Of a stretch of 64,000 nucleotides of DNA, positions 47,776 through 57,039 are shown piece after piece. The DNA comes from Candidatus Brocadia sapporoensis (GTDB taxonomy: Bacteria; Planctomycetota; Brocadiia; Brocadiales; Brocadiaceae). Both the position numbers and the translations under genes were made by a program. Under the pieces are notes generated by a model. That model did no database searches. It saw only the letters and a program-made list of their open reading frames with translations, and was not told the DNA's origin. Each line of letters starts with the position of its first letter. The first letter of the stretch is position 1. The DNA is taken from contig NZ_MJUW02000117.1 of NCBI RefSeq assembly GCF_001753675.2, forward strand, positions 17,381-81,380. The letters are read 5' to 3'.

Positions 47776-48753
47776 TTAAAAAACAATCTTCACTGCAGTT
47801 GAATCCTCTACCACGCCGTATAATTCTTTATTTGAGTCAATATTTTTAACTTTGATAATTTTCCCGATACAGCCATCCTCCTTTGCCACACCTTTTGTTA
47901 TTACATGAAGATTGCCTGAGTGAACAAACACCCTAATGATGTCCCCTTTTTTGATTGCAGGTGAATTGTCCACGATTTCTGGGGTGATTGGAGTGTTAGG
48001 TGCAATTGAACGCAAGGCACGTTTCCCTATAAGATCCTCCACTTTACTAAACATAGTTCTGTAGAATTTTGTTGTCTCCATTTTGCTCATCATCAGGTTG
48101 TCTAAGGTTAAAGTATCGTTTCTATCAATTTTCTTACGGGAAGTAACGATAGTCTCATATATGCGCACATGAAAGAATACGGGTACCTTCAGATACAGTT
48201 TGTCATTAATAAATATACGGACAACAAGTTGAATACTCCCTCTGTCTTTGTTTGTCTCTACTTGCATGACTTCCAGACGAATATCTTCTGCATTAGCTGG
48301 TAATAATTTATCCTGTACTGGTCTGTCAGATTCAACATTGACTTCGTCCTCAGATCGAGACAGATTCGACAAATAATATTCCTTCGCTACCCTTAAGATC
48401 TCGTCTCCACAAAGAATCGTTGATTCAACAGCAACCAATGAAAAAAGCGTGCCACCATATATTATCTCATTACTATTTAAATCAATGCCTTCATCCATAA
48501 GGCGTACCGTAAGGATATCCCTTTCAATTTTTCTGATATTGCCGGGCCAAGGGGTATTTCCTAACGGAACATTGCCAACCTTTTCCAGCAGAAACGGATT
48601 GTTGCAGGAAACGGATGCAATATCACCCAAAACTATTTGCTTCTCTGGTAAAGTTACTTTCTCTTTAAGGTCAATCTTAATTTCCTCAGCAGCAGTGGTA
48701 TATACAAAAAGAAAAATTGTTGTTAACAATAATGTAAAATATTTTGGTTTCAT
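47776..48753 (-). CDS. flgA: FlgA, P-ring assembly chaperone
   Basis: 325 residues with a signal peptide (TLLLTTIFLFVYTTAAEE). The SAF-like C-terminal part is clear: RNDTLTLDNLMMSKMETTKF, IGKRALRSIAPNTPIT, then KKGDIIRVFVHSGNLHVITKG. It is longer than enteric FlgA (about 220) because of an extended N-terminal half. FlgA acts in the periplasm to guide FlgI assembly. It sits between flgG and flgH in the same transcription direction. Confidence 0.92.
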   Translation of the reverse strand: MKPKYFTLLLTTIFLFVYTTAAEEIKIDLKEKVTLPEKQIVLGDIASVSCNNPFLLEKVGNVPLGNTPWPGNIRKIERDILTVRLMDEGIDLNSNEIIYGGTLFSLVAVESTILCGDEILRVAKEYYLSNLSRSEDEVNVESDRPVQDKLLPANAEDIRLEVMQVETNKDRGSIQLVVRIFINDKLYLKVPVFFHVRIYETIVTSRKKIDRNDTLTLDNLMMSKMETTKFYRTMFSKVEDLIGKRALRSIAPNTPITPEIVDNSPAIKKGDIIRVFVHSGNLHVITKGVAKEDGCIGKIIKVKNIDSNKELYGVVEDSTAVKIVF

Positions 48754-48852
48754 ACAAGGCTCCCTTGGTTGCTCAATATCTTTTCAGCAAAACGTTTTTC
48801 GTAGTTATCTTATTTGGAAAGAATACCATTTGATGATTGGTTTCTTGTTCTA

Positions 48853-49632
48853 CTATGACAGGTTGTTGATGGTTGACAACATTTCATCACTGGCCTTGAT
48901 TGCCCGAGAATTGATTTCGTAAGCGCGTTGTGCCGTGATAAGATTGACCAGTTCCGTAACCGTTTCAACATTGGAATTTTCCAAAGCAAACTGATAAACC
49001 TCTCCCGTCCCCTGTTGCCCTGGTACCGATACAATCGGGGAGCCAGAAGCAATAGTTTCGGCATACATATTTCTGCCAAGACTCTCCAAACCAGCCGGAT
49101 TGGAAAAATTTGCCAGCATAATTTGCCCGACATTCTGAATAATGCCGTTTGAATCCTTGATAAATACGGTTCCGTCCCTTCCAATTGATATCTCTTTGGC
49201 ATTCTGAATGGTAACACTTGGTGTCAATGGCAACCCCTCAGCAGTCACAATCTCGCCCTTGCTGTTCAATTCAAATGCACCGTCTCGTGTATATGCGATG
49301 GTACCATCAGGCCGGCTAATCTGAAAAAAGCCGTTACCTTCGATAGAAAGGTCTAGGGGTCGACCGGTACTTTGTTGATTTCCCTGGGAAAATACTTTGG
49401 ATGTGGAAATTGGTCTTACACCACCGCCAAGCTGAATGCCCGAAGGTATCTCAAAACCCTGAGCAGATTCAGAACCAGCAATATACTTTTTGTCGTACAG
49501 GAGGTCCTGGAAATTAACCTGGCTCCTTTTGAATCCTGTAGTATTTATATTAGCCAAGTTATTTGAAACATTATCCAAAAATAATTGCTGCGCTTTCATG
49601 CCTGTAGCAGCTGTATACAAAGCTCGAATCAT
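48853..49632 (-). CDS. flgG: Flagellar distal rod protein FlgG
   Basis: 259 residues, the normal length. It opens with MIRALYTAATGMKAQQLFLD and NVSNNLANINTTGFKRS, holds GNGFFQISRPDGTIAYTRDG in the middle and ends VTELVNLITAQRAYEINSRA. FlgG forms the distal rod. It starts 12 bases after flgF ends. Confidence 0.97.
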   Translation of the reverse strand: MIRALYTAATGMKAQQLFLDNVSNNLANINTTGFKRSQVNFQDLLYDKKYIAGSESAQGFEIPSGIQLGGGVRPISTSKVFSQGNQQSTGRPLDLSIEGNGFFQISRPDGTIAYTRDGAFELNSKGEIVTAEGLPLTPSVTIQNAKEISIGRDGTVFIKDSNGIIQNVGQIMLANFSNPAGLESLGRNMYAETIASGSPIVSVPGQQGTGEVYQFALENSNVETVTELVNLITAQRAYEINSRAIKASDEMLSTINNLS

Positions 49633-49644
49633 AATAATCTCCTT

Positions 49645-50376
49645 TTATGTGGCAAGTTTAATGAGTTTTTTCAGGGTATCATCAAGGGAGTCCGTCACTT
49701 TGTGGCTGAATTGATAGCCCCGCATGTTGGAAATCATGTTGACCATTTCGTCTATTGCATTTACATTTGATCTCTCCAGGTAGCGTTGCGCTATTTTAAA
49801 ATCGGTTGATTCTTTTGGCTGCTGTACGGCATCTGATAATTTATAAGCACAACCGCCAATAGGTTCAAGTGCAGTTAGGTTAGGAACCGATGCGATCTTT
49901 ATACTGCCAATTTCTCTGCCATCGGCAAAAACACTTCCGTTTTCTTTTATCGTAATATTTTTTGTTTTTTGCGGAACTTGAATCTCACCCTCGTGGCCTA
50001 AAAGAGGCCATCCTTCTGGGGTAACCAACTTCATGTCTCGTGACAACATAAATTGCCCTTTTCTTGTATAAGAAATCCCTGTATCTGCTTTTACGACAAA
50101 AAACCCTTCTCCTTTTATGGAAATATCAAGATCGTTACCTGTATATTCCAGGGTGCCTTGAGAAAAATCGGTGGCAATAGTATTCAGGCTACTTCCAATA
50201 CCATGTGGAGCTGCAGATGTATCCTTATCCTGTAGTTGGGAAATATACGATTGAAAGACAGCAACATTTTTTTTGTATCCAACCGTATTTATATTCGCAA
50301 GATTACGTGCTATAACTGCCTGATAATCACCTTGGCTTATCATACTTGACGCCCCCGTATAAAGTCCTACTATCAT
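49645..50376 (-). CDS. flgF: Flagellar proximal rod protein FlgF
   Basis: 243 residues: MIVGLYTGASSMISQGDYQA, IARNLANINTVGYKKN, GEGFFVVKADTGISYTRKGQ and the C-terminal VNAIDEMVNMISNMRGYQFS. It is an FlgF/FlgG-type rod protein. Position before flgG supports FlgF. It is the first gene of its transcription unit, with a sigma-54 box 49-64 bases upstream. Confidence 0.92.
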   Translation of the reverse strand: MIVGLYTGASSMISQGDYQAVIARNLANINTVGYKKNVAVFQSYISQLQDKDTSAAPHGIGSSLNTIATDFSQGTLEYTGNDLDISIKGEGFFVVKADTGISYTRKGQFMLSRDMKLVTPEGWPLLGHEGEIQVPQKTKNITIKENGSVFADGREIGSIKIASVPNLTALEPIGGCAYKLSDAVQQPKESTDFKIAQRYLERSNVNAIDEMVNMISNMRGYQFSHKVTDSLDDTLKKLIKLAT

Positions 50377-50756
50377 ATTTATCCTCCAAGTATAAATTGA
50401 ATACTTAATTTCATCTTATATTTGAGCAATCTTGATACCAAACATCTGATCAAAAACTTATACCAAAATCGTTTCTTATAACATCTTTTTAATCAACATG
50501 TTCCGTTAATAAAAAAACATATTTTCAAAATTGTACTTACTAACCTTTAGAATAGATTGAATAAATATTTCATAGTCGGTAGAATAAATTTTCCTGTCGG
50601 AAAAACCACTGTTTAAAAAATTCGCACGATGTTGAAATATGAAACTGTAAAGATAGAACCTATGACTGCATAACAGTCCACAGCAACGAATCGTCGGTTA
50701 CTTTGTTGTAAGAACACAGATTTTAGCCCCTGTGAACTGTTATCACTCTGCTCTTG
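50377..50756. other. Intergenic region between flgE and flgF
   Basis: About 380 AT-rich bases marking a transcription-unit boundary. They hold the sigma-54 box at 50425-50440 and, near the flgE end, an imperfect inverted repeat (AACAGTCCACA near 50670, TGTGAACTGTT near 50735) that may help end the flgE transcript. Confidence 0.5.
50425..50440 (-). promoter_or_regulatory. Sigma-54 promoter of flgF-flgG and following genes
   Basis: Minus strand TGGTATCAAGATTGCT. GG and GC are 10 bases apart and both half-sites fit the consensus. Transcription would start near 50413, 37 bases before the flgF ATG. Confidence 0.75.
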
Positions 50757-52337
50757 TTATCTCTTGAGATTGACAATATCTGCCAGAACTTCATCCGCTG
50801 TTGTAATGACCTTTGTATTGAGCTGGAAACCTCTCTGCGCCGTAATCAACGATGTTAATTCGACAGCCATATCTACATTGGAACCCTCCAAAGCACCACT
50901 TCTGACTTTACCGGCTCTGCCTGAATTAGGGTTTACATAAATTGGTTCACCCGAAGTGGTTGATTGTTCATATAAGTTATCTCCAACCTTATTCAAACCA
51001 TTATTATTATTGAACAAAGCCATTTTCAGAGTCGCAATGGTTTTTGTGAGACCGTTGGTGTACAATATCTTTATAACACCATCTGCATCTATAGACATAT
51101 CATTATATTTTCCGTATGCATAACCATCAGCCTTTGCTGCAGCACCTGATGTACCTCTATTTTGTGTAATGCCGTTGTTCTCTCCTGATATGCCAAGGTC
51201 AAAGACCACGGACTGGTTGCTACTAATGCCGTTAAAATCAAATTGAATTGTTGTATCACCACTGGCACTAAATGTACCATCATCATTGAATGAAATACCC
51301 GTTATCGCATTATCTCCACTAACAAATGTTCCGTCACTGCTATTCATAGAGGCATTAAGATCCCATAAATTATCCATCTGCTTTGTAAATCTAAGGCTAA
51401 CCAAATGCGGAGTACCCTGAGAATCATAAACTGTTGCAGTTGTAGTATAGGTAGACCCATTAAAAGAGTGATCTGACCACGTTGTTTTACCGGTATTTGA
51501 GCCTTTGTCAGCAAGATTAAGAGATAGTTTGTCACTTCCCGGGGTGTCTGCTTTAAAAACTATTTTTCCAGAAGGATCTAAACTAGCGGTGGCATCACCT
51601 GAAAACGCACTGTTTATAACACTTATAAGGTCTCCAACCGTTGTTCCGTCATTACTTGAACCATACGTAAATGTTGCAGAAATGTTGTTTCCATCTGACT
51701 TTGTTCCCGAAATAAGAATGATATCTCCATCAGAATAATCCGTTGAATTAGAATCAAGGTCGTTTAACTCCGTTGAGCTTGTTGCTGCAGTGGAGCTTTC
51801 CTGAAGACTTGTAGACATGAACAATACCTCGGCTTTTTTACTTGATGTTACACTATCCAGATTCCCAACAACGGTGACCTTAGAAGTCGCCTGACCAGAA
51901 ACCGTTGCATCTTTTGAAATAACAATTTCATCGCCGTTTGAGTCCATGACCTTATAGCCTGTGCTGGGATCAATCAGAACGTTATCACTGTTTAGATCAA
52001 ATGCACCGACTCTGGTAAAAAAGTTTTTGCTACCACCACTGACGACAAAAAACCCCTCACCTTCGATACCAAGGTCAAAGATTCTACCCGTAGGCTCCAT
52101 ATTACCAGTAGAAAAGTCAGATGAAATATTGGCAAACTTTACCCCTTTTCCTACTTGCATAGGATTACCATTGGCTCCAATCGCTATTGTTTGGCTTAAC
52201 ATATCGGAAAATAGCAACCTGGACGATTTATATCCGTACGTATTAATGTTTGCCAGATTATTGCCAATAATATCCAACATACTTTGATGAGCACGGATAC
52301 CTGATACGCCTGTATATAATGCGCCGCTGAGACCCAT
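50757..52337 (-). CDS. flgE: Flagellar hook protein FlgE
   Basis: 526 residues. The N-terminus MGLSGALYTGVSGIRAHQSM and LDIIGNNLANINTYGYKSSR, the middle GEGFFVVSGGSKNFFTRVGA and the end LTSLITAQRGFQLNTKVITT are diagnostic for hook-type proteins. It is longer than enteric FlgE (about 400); the Ser/Thr/Asp-rich middle (about residues 150-400) is the surface-exposed variable part and could carry glycans. It follows flgD by 77 bases. Confidence 0.96.
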   Translation of the reverse strand: MGLSGALYTGVSGIRAHQSMLDIIGNNLANINTYGYKSSRLLFSDMLSQTIAIGANGNPMQVGKGVKFANISSDFSTGNMEPTGRIFDLGIEGEGFFVVSGGSKNFFTRVGAFDLNSDNVLIDPSTGYKVMDSNGDEIVISKDATVSGQATSKVTVVGNLDSVTSSKKAEVLFMSTSLQESSTAATSSTELNDLDSNSTDYSDGDIILISGTKSDGNNISATFTYGSSNDGTTVGDLISVINSAFSGDATASLDPSGKIVFKADTPGSDKLSLNLADKGSNTGKTTWSDHSFNGSTYTTTATVYDSQGTPHLVSLRFTKQMDNLWDLNASMNSSDGTFVSGDNAITGISFNDDGTFSASGDTTIQFDFNGISSNQSVVFDLGISGENNGITQNRGTSGAAAKADGYAYGKYNDMSIDADGVIKILYTNGLTKTIATLKMALFNNNNGLNKVGDNLYEQSTTSGEPIYVNPNSGRAGKVRSGALEGSNVDMAVELTSLITAQRGFQLNTKVITTADEVLADIVNLKR

Positions 52338-52414
52338 AATTTAACTCCTTTCAATTATTTATTGCTTTTAAATATTGATTGAATCTTTGATACTACCGAT
52401 ACCTGTTCAGTAGA

Positions 52415-52816
52415 TCACCCGCCAACTTTTATGAGATTTGAGATAGAAACAGACTTCCCATCAACCACAAAGGAAACGGTTCCGTCTTTTTCAAGTTTCA
52501 CTCCTTCTACAACGCCTGCAAAGGTTTGATCTTTTTTGCTATCGCTGCTGTAAGTTATTGTTTTGCCAATAAAGGTGCTTGCCATAGTGAGTTGATCTAG
52601 TTGCAAAGAAGCTGTTCCGATACTAGTCATACTCGAAAGATATCCAGTCTGCTGTTGCTCTTGTTCAACGATGCTAAACTGTGCTAATTGCGACATAAAT
52701 TCTGAATTATCCGTAGGATCTAGCGGATTCTGATTTTGCAATTGTGTTACAAAGAGTGTTAAAAATTTATCCATACTAATTTCTGAACTTATTCCCGAAG
52801 TACTTGACATAGTCAT
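52415..52816 (-). CDS. flgD: Hook-capping protein FlgD, short form
   Basis: 133 residues: SMDKFLTLFVTQLQNQNPLD and PTDNSEFMSQLAQFSIVEQE are the FlgD hallmark, and the remainder is a small beta domain ending SISNLIKVGG. FlgD caps the growing hook. The enteric protein is about 230 residues with an added FnIII-type domain; the short form here is like that of several other phyla. It starts 11 bases after fliK ends. Confidence 0.93.
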   Translation of the reverse strand: MTMSSTSGISSEISMDKFLTLFVTQLQNQNPLDPTDNSEFMSQLAQFSIVEQEQQQTGYLSSMTSIGTASLQLDQLTMASTFIGKTITYSSDSKKDQTFAGVVEGVKLEKDGTVSFVVDGKSVSISNLIKVGG

Positions 52817-52827
52817 CTCTTATCTCC

Positions 52828-54477
52828 TTATATAATATAGTCAACCATTAAGTTTGATGTTCTTCTGCCGGATTCGTTTTTCGTTTCGTTGTTTATATTG
52901 TTTCGTTGTTCGGAACAACCATCATTATTTACTCCATGATTTTTCCCCTGATAATACTGTTGGTTCTTTGGTTCCGAATTTTCCGAATATTTTTCTTTAA
53001 AGACGATATCATGCTGAATAAATACTTCTAATTTTTGGATCTCTAAACCGCTAGCGGCTACAGACTCTTTGAGGCGATGTATATTATTTTCAATTGCAGC
53101 CCTGACTTCTGCATTCTCCACAAATATTTTTGCCTCAATTTCATCATTTTTTTCAGTAAAGTGGATTTTTACGTTGCCTAATTCCGGAGGAGTAAGGTGA
53201 ACTTTTATTTCCGATCTGTCAACACGGTTCACCATACTGATTTTTTGAATGAGTTGTTCCAAAATACTGTTTTGCAGATACTCTTTACCTGCTGTCGAGC
53301 TACTATGAAATGTCTGAATTTCGTTATTTATGCGACTCTCTATCGAAAATGGTTGTCTTGTGCCGTTACCAAAAGACATTTCTACATTTTGTTGAATGTC
53401 GTTTGTACGTGCTTGTGTACCAGGAGTGGTTGTCTGAGTATCTGCAGAAAAGATATGGTTATTACGAGCCTTTTGTATTTGTGCACTATCAGGTGTATGA
53501 TTTAAGGTATTTTGTTCCAACGAAAAATTACCAGAAAAACCTTCTTCATTATCAACGGGGATATTTTGTTGAGTAACGGCATCATCAATAATTTCTGATA
53601 TGTCATTTCTTATTGATTTTTTTCCTGTGTCAATTAAAGCATTCACCTCCGGAACAAGGGATGTACTCATGTTTTCCAGCGGAACGTGATCGGGCTGAGA
53701 TTTAAAAGATGCAAGAACTTCTTTGATATGGATTTCACTCATATCCGTATCTGTGAATCCAGGTTCTTGTATCACATCAAAAACGGATTGTCCTATATTC
53801 TGAGAATTATTATGATTTTTAAATACTTTTGCTCCATAAATATCAATCTGTTTGGGTATAGTTTCAACCGTCAGACTATCCTGGAAGGTTGTTTCTGTGT
53901 CGAATAAAAAAACAAAATTATTTCTGTTAATGAATTCCTTGTTTTGTTGTAAATCGGCTTCTTTCATTTCCTGTGCAGAAATGGGAAATGCTGAGGAATC
54001 GTTACGATCACTATGAAAAATGAAATAATTATTAATATTTAACGGATCTATCCCTATCTCATTTTTTTGTGGCAATATGGGGAAGTTGTCGAATTTTTCC
54101 TTTAAGGGATGGGATAAGTTGGAATTATTTCCTATGCTATACGACTCGCCATACACACGTGTATCTTGTATTTCAAATGGGTCTTCTTTTCCTTTGATTT
54201 CTTGTAATAATTTTATAGACTCCGGTGTTGAACTGGTACCGTTTGCTTTTTGTATCATGTACTTATCCTGTACATTTGGGCTTATTACCCGCTGTTTCAA
54301 CATTTCCTGGAATGGAATAGCTTCATTTTCATCCTTATTCTCATCCCCGGTATCGGATTGAATTAAATTTATATCCGTTAACCGGGAACCGGAATTAGTA
54401 GATAACGGACAGTTCTTGCCCATCAGATTTTCTATTAAGTCATATCCGCCATATTGTTCTAAAGCCATCACTGCCAT
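52828..54477 (-). CDS. fliK: Flagellar hook-length control protein FliK
   Basis: 549 residues from the ATG at 54477. A long low-complexity, Asn/Gln/Ser-rich N-terminal ruler region leads to the C-terminal hook-length domain, with KVHLTPPELGNVKIHFTEKN and ENNIHRLKESVAASGLEIQK. FliK measures hook length and switches export specificity. An in-frame ATG at 54549 is open, but it lies inside the sigma-54 box at 54533-54548, so that start cannot be used from this promoter. AGAGGA before 54477 supports the inner start. Confidence 0.88.
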   Translation of the reverse strand: MAVMALEQYGGYDLIENLMGKNCPLSTNSGSRLTDINLIQSDTGDENKDENEAIPFQEMLKQRVISPNVQDKYMIQKANGTSSTPESIKLLQEIKGKEDPFEIQDTRVYGESYSIGNNSNLSHPLKEKFDNFPILPQKNEIGIDPLNINNYFIFHSDRNDSSAFPISAQEMKEADLQQNKEFINRNNFVFLFDTETTFQDSLTVETIPKQIDIYGAKVFKNHNNSQNIGQSVFDVIQEPGFTDTDMSEIHIKEVLASFKSQPDHVPLENMSTSLVPEVNALIDTGKKSIRNDISEIIDDAVTQQNIPVDNEEGFSGNFSLEQNTLNHTPDSAQIQKARNNHIFSADTQTTTPGTQARTNDIQQNVEMSFGNGTRQPFSIESRINNEIQTFHSSSTAGKEYLQNSILEQLIQKISMVNRVDRSEIKVHLTPPELGNVKIHFTEKNDEIEAKIFVENAEVRAAIENNIHRLKESVAASGLEIQKLEVFIQHDIVFKEKYSENSEPKNQQYYQGKNHGVNNDGCSEQRNNINNETKNESGRRTSNLMVDYII

Positions 54478-54532
54478 GATTGTTTCCTCTTGGATGAAAT
54501 GCTGATTATTCTTATTCTTGCTTTTGCAAAAA

Positions 54533-54548
54533 AGCAACACATATGCCA
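54533..54548 (-). promoter_or_regulatory. Sigma-54 promoter of fliK-flgD-flgE
   Basis: Minus strand TGGCATATGTGTTGCT, the best match of the set: TGGCAYR, four bases, TTGCW, with GG-N10-GC. Transcription would start near 54521, 44 bases before the fliK ATG at 54477. Confidence 0.8.
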
Positions 54549-54837
54549 TGCATAGGTAAGACAGGAAAAACAGAACAAAAACTGCAATTGGAAATTATAT
54601 AATTGTCAAATAAACAAACACTTACAAATATCTATGAAAAACTATTTAGTCTTAAAGAAATTATTTTAACTATAAAGTCAGAGTCTAAATCCGGGGTACT
54701 TTTTTCACTTAACTGTGAAATGTTTTCCCTAGTTTATATAAATTTGTGAGCAATGAATAATGGAAGCGACCTGCAAATTTTACCGAACAGATAAACTGCA
54801 AATGTATGAAATAATCTTTAAAGATATTTAATAAAAA

Positions 54838-54885
54838 AGCCTTACGGCAAAGACATTTATCAAGCATGTCTTCACCAGTAAGGCT
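54838..54885 (-). terminator. Composite-stem intrinsic terminator of the lipoprotein operon
   Basis: Outer stem AGCCTTAC/GTAAGGCT, inner stem AAGACAT/ATGTCTT. On the minus strand it is followed by a run of six T (54833-54838). It lies about 36 bases after the stop of the lipoprotein gene. Confidence 0.8.
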
Positions 54886-54920
54886 ATCTTTTCAACTGTT
54901 TTTGTACTACGAAGAAATAG

Positions 54921-55544
54921 TTACGGTTGAAGTGTTTTTGTAATTTGACTTGCTACAAACTGGGAGTAACGCCGCATAGAAAGCAAAATCAGTTTCCATC
55001 CATATAAAGCATTTTTTTGATGAGTGCTTTCAAAATATTCCTTTACGAGTTCCGCTACCTCATTTTCATTACTGTCAAATACACCATCCGCACTCCAGAT
55101 AACAAGACCAGTTTCAGTTGAGATCATTCCTACTTTAACACCAAGTAATATTGGCTCGTAAGGCCGGTAATGAGTTATATTTCCAAAGATGATAGCATCT
55201 GCATCATATCGCCTTCTTAAGGTCAATACCGTATCTAAATCAATCGTTCCGCTGTTCCATATTTTCTGATCGAAGGTAAGTGTTACTCTGTTTTCCGTGG
55301 GAAATATAACTTCAAAACTCCCAAGTTTCCTCAATTCAACAGCAAATGCCTCTGTCACCTCGTCTATAATTGCCTCCCGGCCGACGTCGTACTCAAAAGG
55401 TAAAACCAACACACGATGGATTGGTGTTTTTTTAAATTCCTCCGTTTTGCCATAATTCAGGCCCGAAGAATAGTGTTGCGGGACACTTGAGCAGCCTATT
55501 GCCACCAGAATACAGCCAATAAAAATATTTGATAGATATTTCAT
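54921..55544 (-). CDS. Outer-membrane-type lipoprotein, CsgG/FlgO-like fold suspected
   Basis: 207 residues with a lipoprotein signal (MKYLSNIFIGCILVAIGCSS; lipobox VAIGC, lipidated Cys18). The mature part has IHRVLVLPFEYD, VTEAFAVELRKLGSFEVI, YDADAIIFGNITHYRPY and ETGLVIWSADGVFDSN. Alternating strands with a putative ALGNITxY-like centre recall CsgG-, LpoB- and FlgO-type lipoproteins. Lying between the flagellar operon and a coiled-coil lipoprotein, it may be part of an outer-membrane flagellar ring, but that is inferred from position. An enzyme activity is unlikely. Confidence 0.75.
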   Translation of the reverse strand: MKYLSNIFIGCILVAIGCSSVPQHYSSGLNYGKTEEFKKTPIHRVLVLPFEYDVGREAIIDEVTEAFAVELRKLGSFEVIFPTENRVTLTFDQKIWNSGTIDLDTVLTLRRRYDADAIIFGNITHYRPYEPILLGVKVGMISTETGLVIWSADGVFDSNENEVAELVKEYFESTHQKNALYGWKLILLSMRRYSQFVASQITKTLQP

Positions 55545-55567
55545 GCATAACCCCTGTGTCGGTTTAC

Positions 55568-56131
55568 TTAATCATTGAGCAAAGATAGTTTTTGTTTGTT
55601 TCTTTCCACAAGTTGCTCTATCTTTTTGCTAAGAAGTTCCTGTTTAGCCTTTATTGTCTCAATCTGCGCCTTTGTTAATTCAAATGTTAACTCCCTGATC
55701 TTTCTTTCGTAAGGCATTTGGCTTTCTTCAAGCTTTTTGCATATTTTTTCATTTTCAATAATCAGTTGTTGGGTAGCTTCCGTCTGCTTCTTGAATTCTT
55801 CCAGTTCTGATTCGATCAATACTTTTATTGTTTTTTCATTTTCCAGTTCTTTTTCAAGCGACTCATTTGTTTTAAGTGATATCGCCAAATCTTTTTTTAG
55901 TTGGTCAAATTGTTCAAGTAAAGACGTCCTTTTGTTTTTTCCTTCTCCAGTATCAATAACAACTGTTGGTCCACTGGATAAGTAACCACTTCCCTTTGAT
56001 AGTGATACGGTTTCCTCAGAAGGAGGGTTTCTGGCACTCGAGTTGTTATCTTTAATACTCGTAGAGGAATAGCATCCTGCATTCAACAAAATGAACAAAC
56101 TTAAGGAAATCAGAGGTACAATTTTTCTCAT
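55568..56131 (-). CDS. Coiled-coil lipoprotein
   Basis: About 187 residues. From the ATG at 56131 the start is a lipoprotein signal (VPLISLSLFILLNAGCYSS; lipobox LNAGC). About 60 Ser/Gly-rich residues follow, then a coiled coil from about residue 65 to the end, rich in Glu, Lys, Leu and Gln. Longer in-frame starts at 56137 and 56197 are open, but AGAGG lies nine bases before 56131. It is 23 bases upstream of the next lipoprotein gene, so the two are cotranscribed. I do not recognise a family; anchoring something to the wall or spanning the periplasm would suit the shape. Confidence 0.7.
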   Translation of the reverse strand: MRKIVPLISLSLFILLNAGCYSSTSIKDNNSSARNPPSEETVSLSKGSGYLSSGPTVVIDTGEGKNKRTSLLEQFDQLKKDLAISLKTNESLEKELENEKTIKVLIESELEEFKKQTEATQQLIIENEKICKKLEESQMPYERKIRELTFELTKAQIETIKAKQELLSKKIEQLVERNKQKLSLLND

Positions 56132-56303
56132 GCACATAGCCTCTGAACGTCTGAAATTACAACTTTTTATACGGGTATTATTATTAAATCTATTCATAGA
56201 TACGCTAAGGAACTTAAGCTTAATACTTTTCTATTAAATAACTTAATCATACCTTTATTTACTCCAGGATAATTTATATGCATAGAATATTGACAAGTAT
56301 TAG

Positions 56304-56319
56304 AGCAAATAAAATACCG
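56304..56319 (-). promoter_or_regulatory. Sigma-54-like box before the lipoprotein pair (weaker)
   Basis: Minus strand CGGTATTTTATTTGCT. GG and GC are 10 bases apart and the -12 part is perfect, but C replaces T before GG. If active, it would place the two lipoproteins under the same control as the flagellar genes. Confidence 0.35.
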
Positions 56320-56346
56320 TGTAAAAAATCAAGATACAAATGGCGT

Positions 56347-57039
56347 TTATGCCATAAGTAAGTTTTTAAAGGAACGTGTGACACTTAAAATATTTTCAGT
56401 ACTGATGATTGCAGAACAGATGGCAACACGCTTCCCCCCTGCATGCAATACTTTATGAATATTGTTGAAGTTAATTCCACCTATAGCAACAAACGGGATA
56501 GTAGTTTCTTTTTTTACCTGTCTTAAATAATCCAAACCAACGGGCGGCTCATAGTCCTTCGTAGTAGTGGGGAAAACAGGGCCAACACCAATATAATCTG
56601 CACCCGATTGCTGTGCAATCCTGGCTTGAAAAATATTATGAGTTGAAACACCGATTATCTTGTTATGACCAAGAATTTTACGCGCCGTATTAATGTCTAT
56701 ATCCGATTGTCCAATATGTACGCCGTCTGCATCTACTTTTTTGGCGATTTCAATGCGGTCATTTACCATAAAAATTGTTTTTAATTCAACAGCTACTTTT
56801 TTAACTTCACGAGCCACGACAAGGAATTCGCTATCAGACATCGTTTTTTCTCGTAATTGTATGGCGTCTGCACCACCTTTGATAACGTCATACAGTACTT
56901 CTACTAAAGGTTTTTTTATGAGATTGGAACTAATAATGACATACAACTTTACATCTGAAAAAGTTTTAAAATATCCGTTTTTCAATTCCCTTATCCCCCA
57001 CGTATACGTTCCAAGATAAATATATTGACACTCATTCAT
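56347..57039 (-). CDS. thiE: Thiamine-phosphate synthase
   Basis: 230 residues of a TIM barrel joining the pyrimidine and thiazole halves of thiamine. It has LYVIISSNL, GADAIQLREKTMSD, MVNDRIEIAKKVDADGVHIG, IIGVSTHN, YIGVGPVFPTTTKDYEPPVG and FVAIGGINFNN. All match ThiE. About 25 residues precede the usual start, so a later start may be used. It stands alone; no other thiamine gene is in the window. Confidence 0.93.
   Translation of the reverse strand: MNECQYIYLGTYTWGIRELKNGYFKTFSDVKLYVIISSNLIKKPLVEVLYDVIKGGADAIQLREKTMSDSEFLVVAREVKKVAVELKTIFMVNDRIEIAKKVDADGVHIGQSDIDINTARKILGHNKIIGVSTHNIFQARIAQQSGADYIGVGPVFPTTTKDYEPPVGLDYLRQVKKETTIPFVAIGGINFNNIHKVLHAGGKRVAICSAIISTENILSVTRSFKNLLMA

Larger units (their letters stand above)
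54478..54920. other. Region between fliK and the lipoprotein genes
   Basis: About 440 AT-rich bases. They hold the fliK sigma-54 box (54533-54548) and the terminator of the lipoprotein operon (54838-54885). Nothing else was recognised. Confidence 0.5.
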
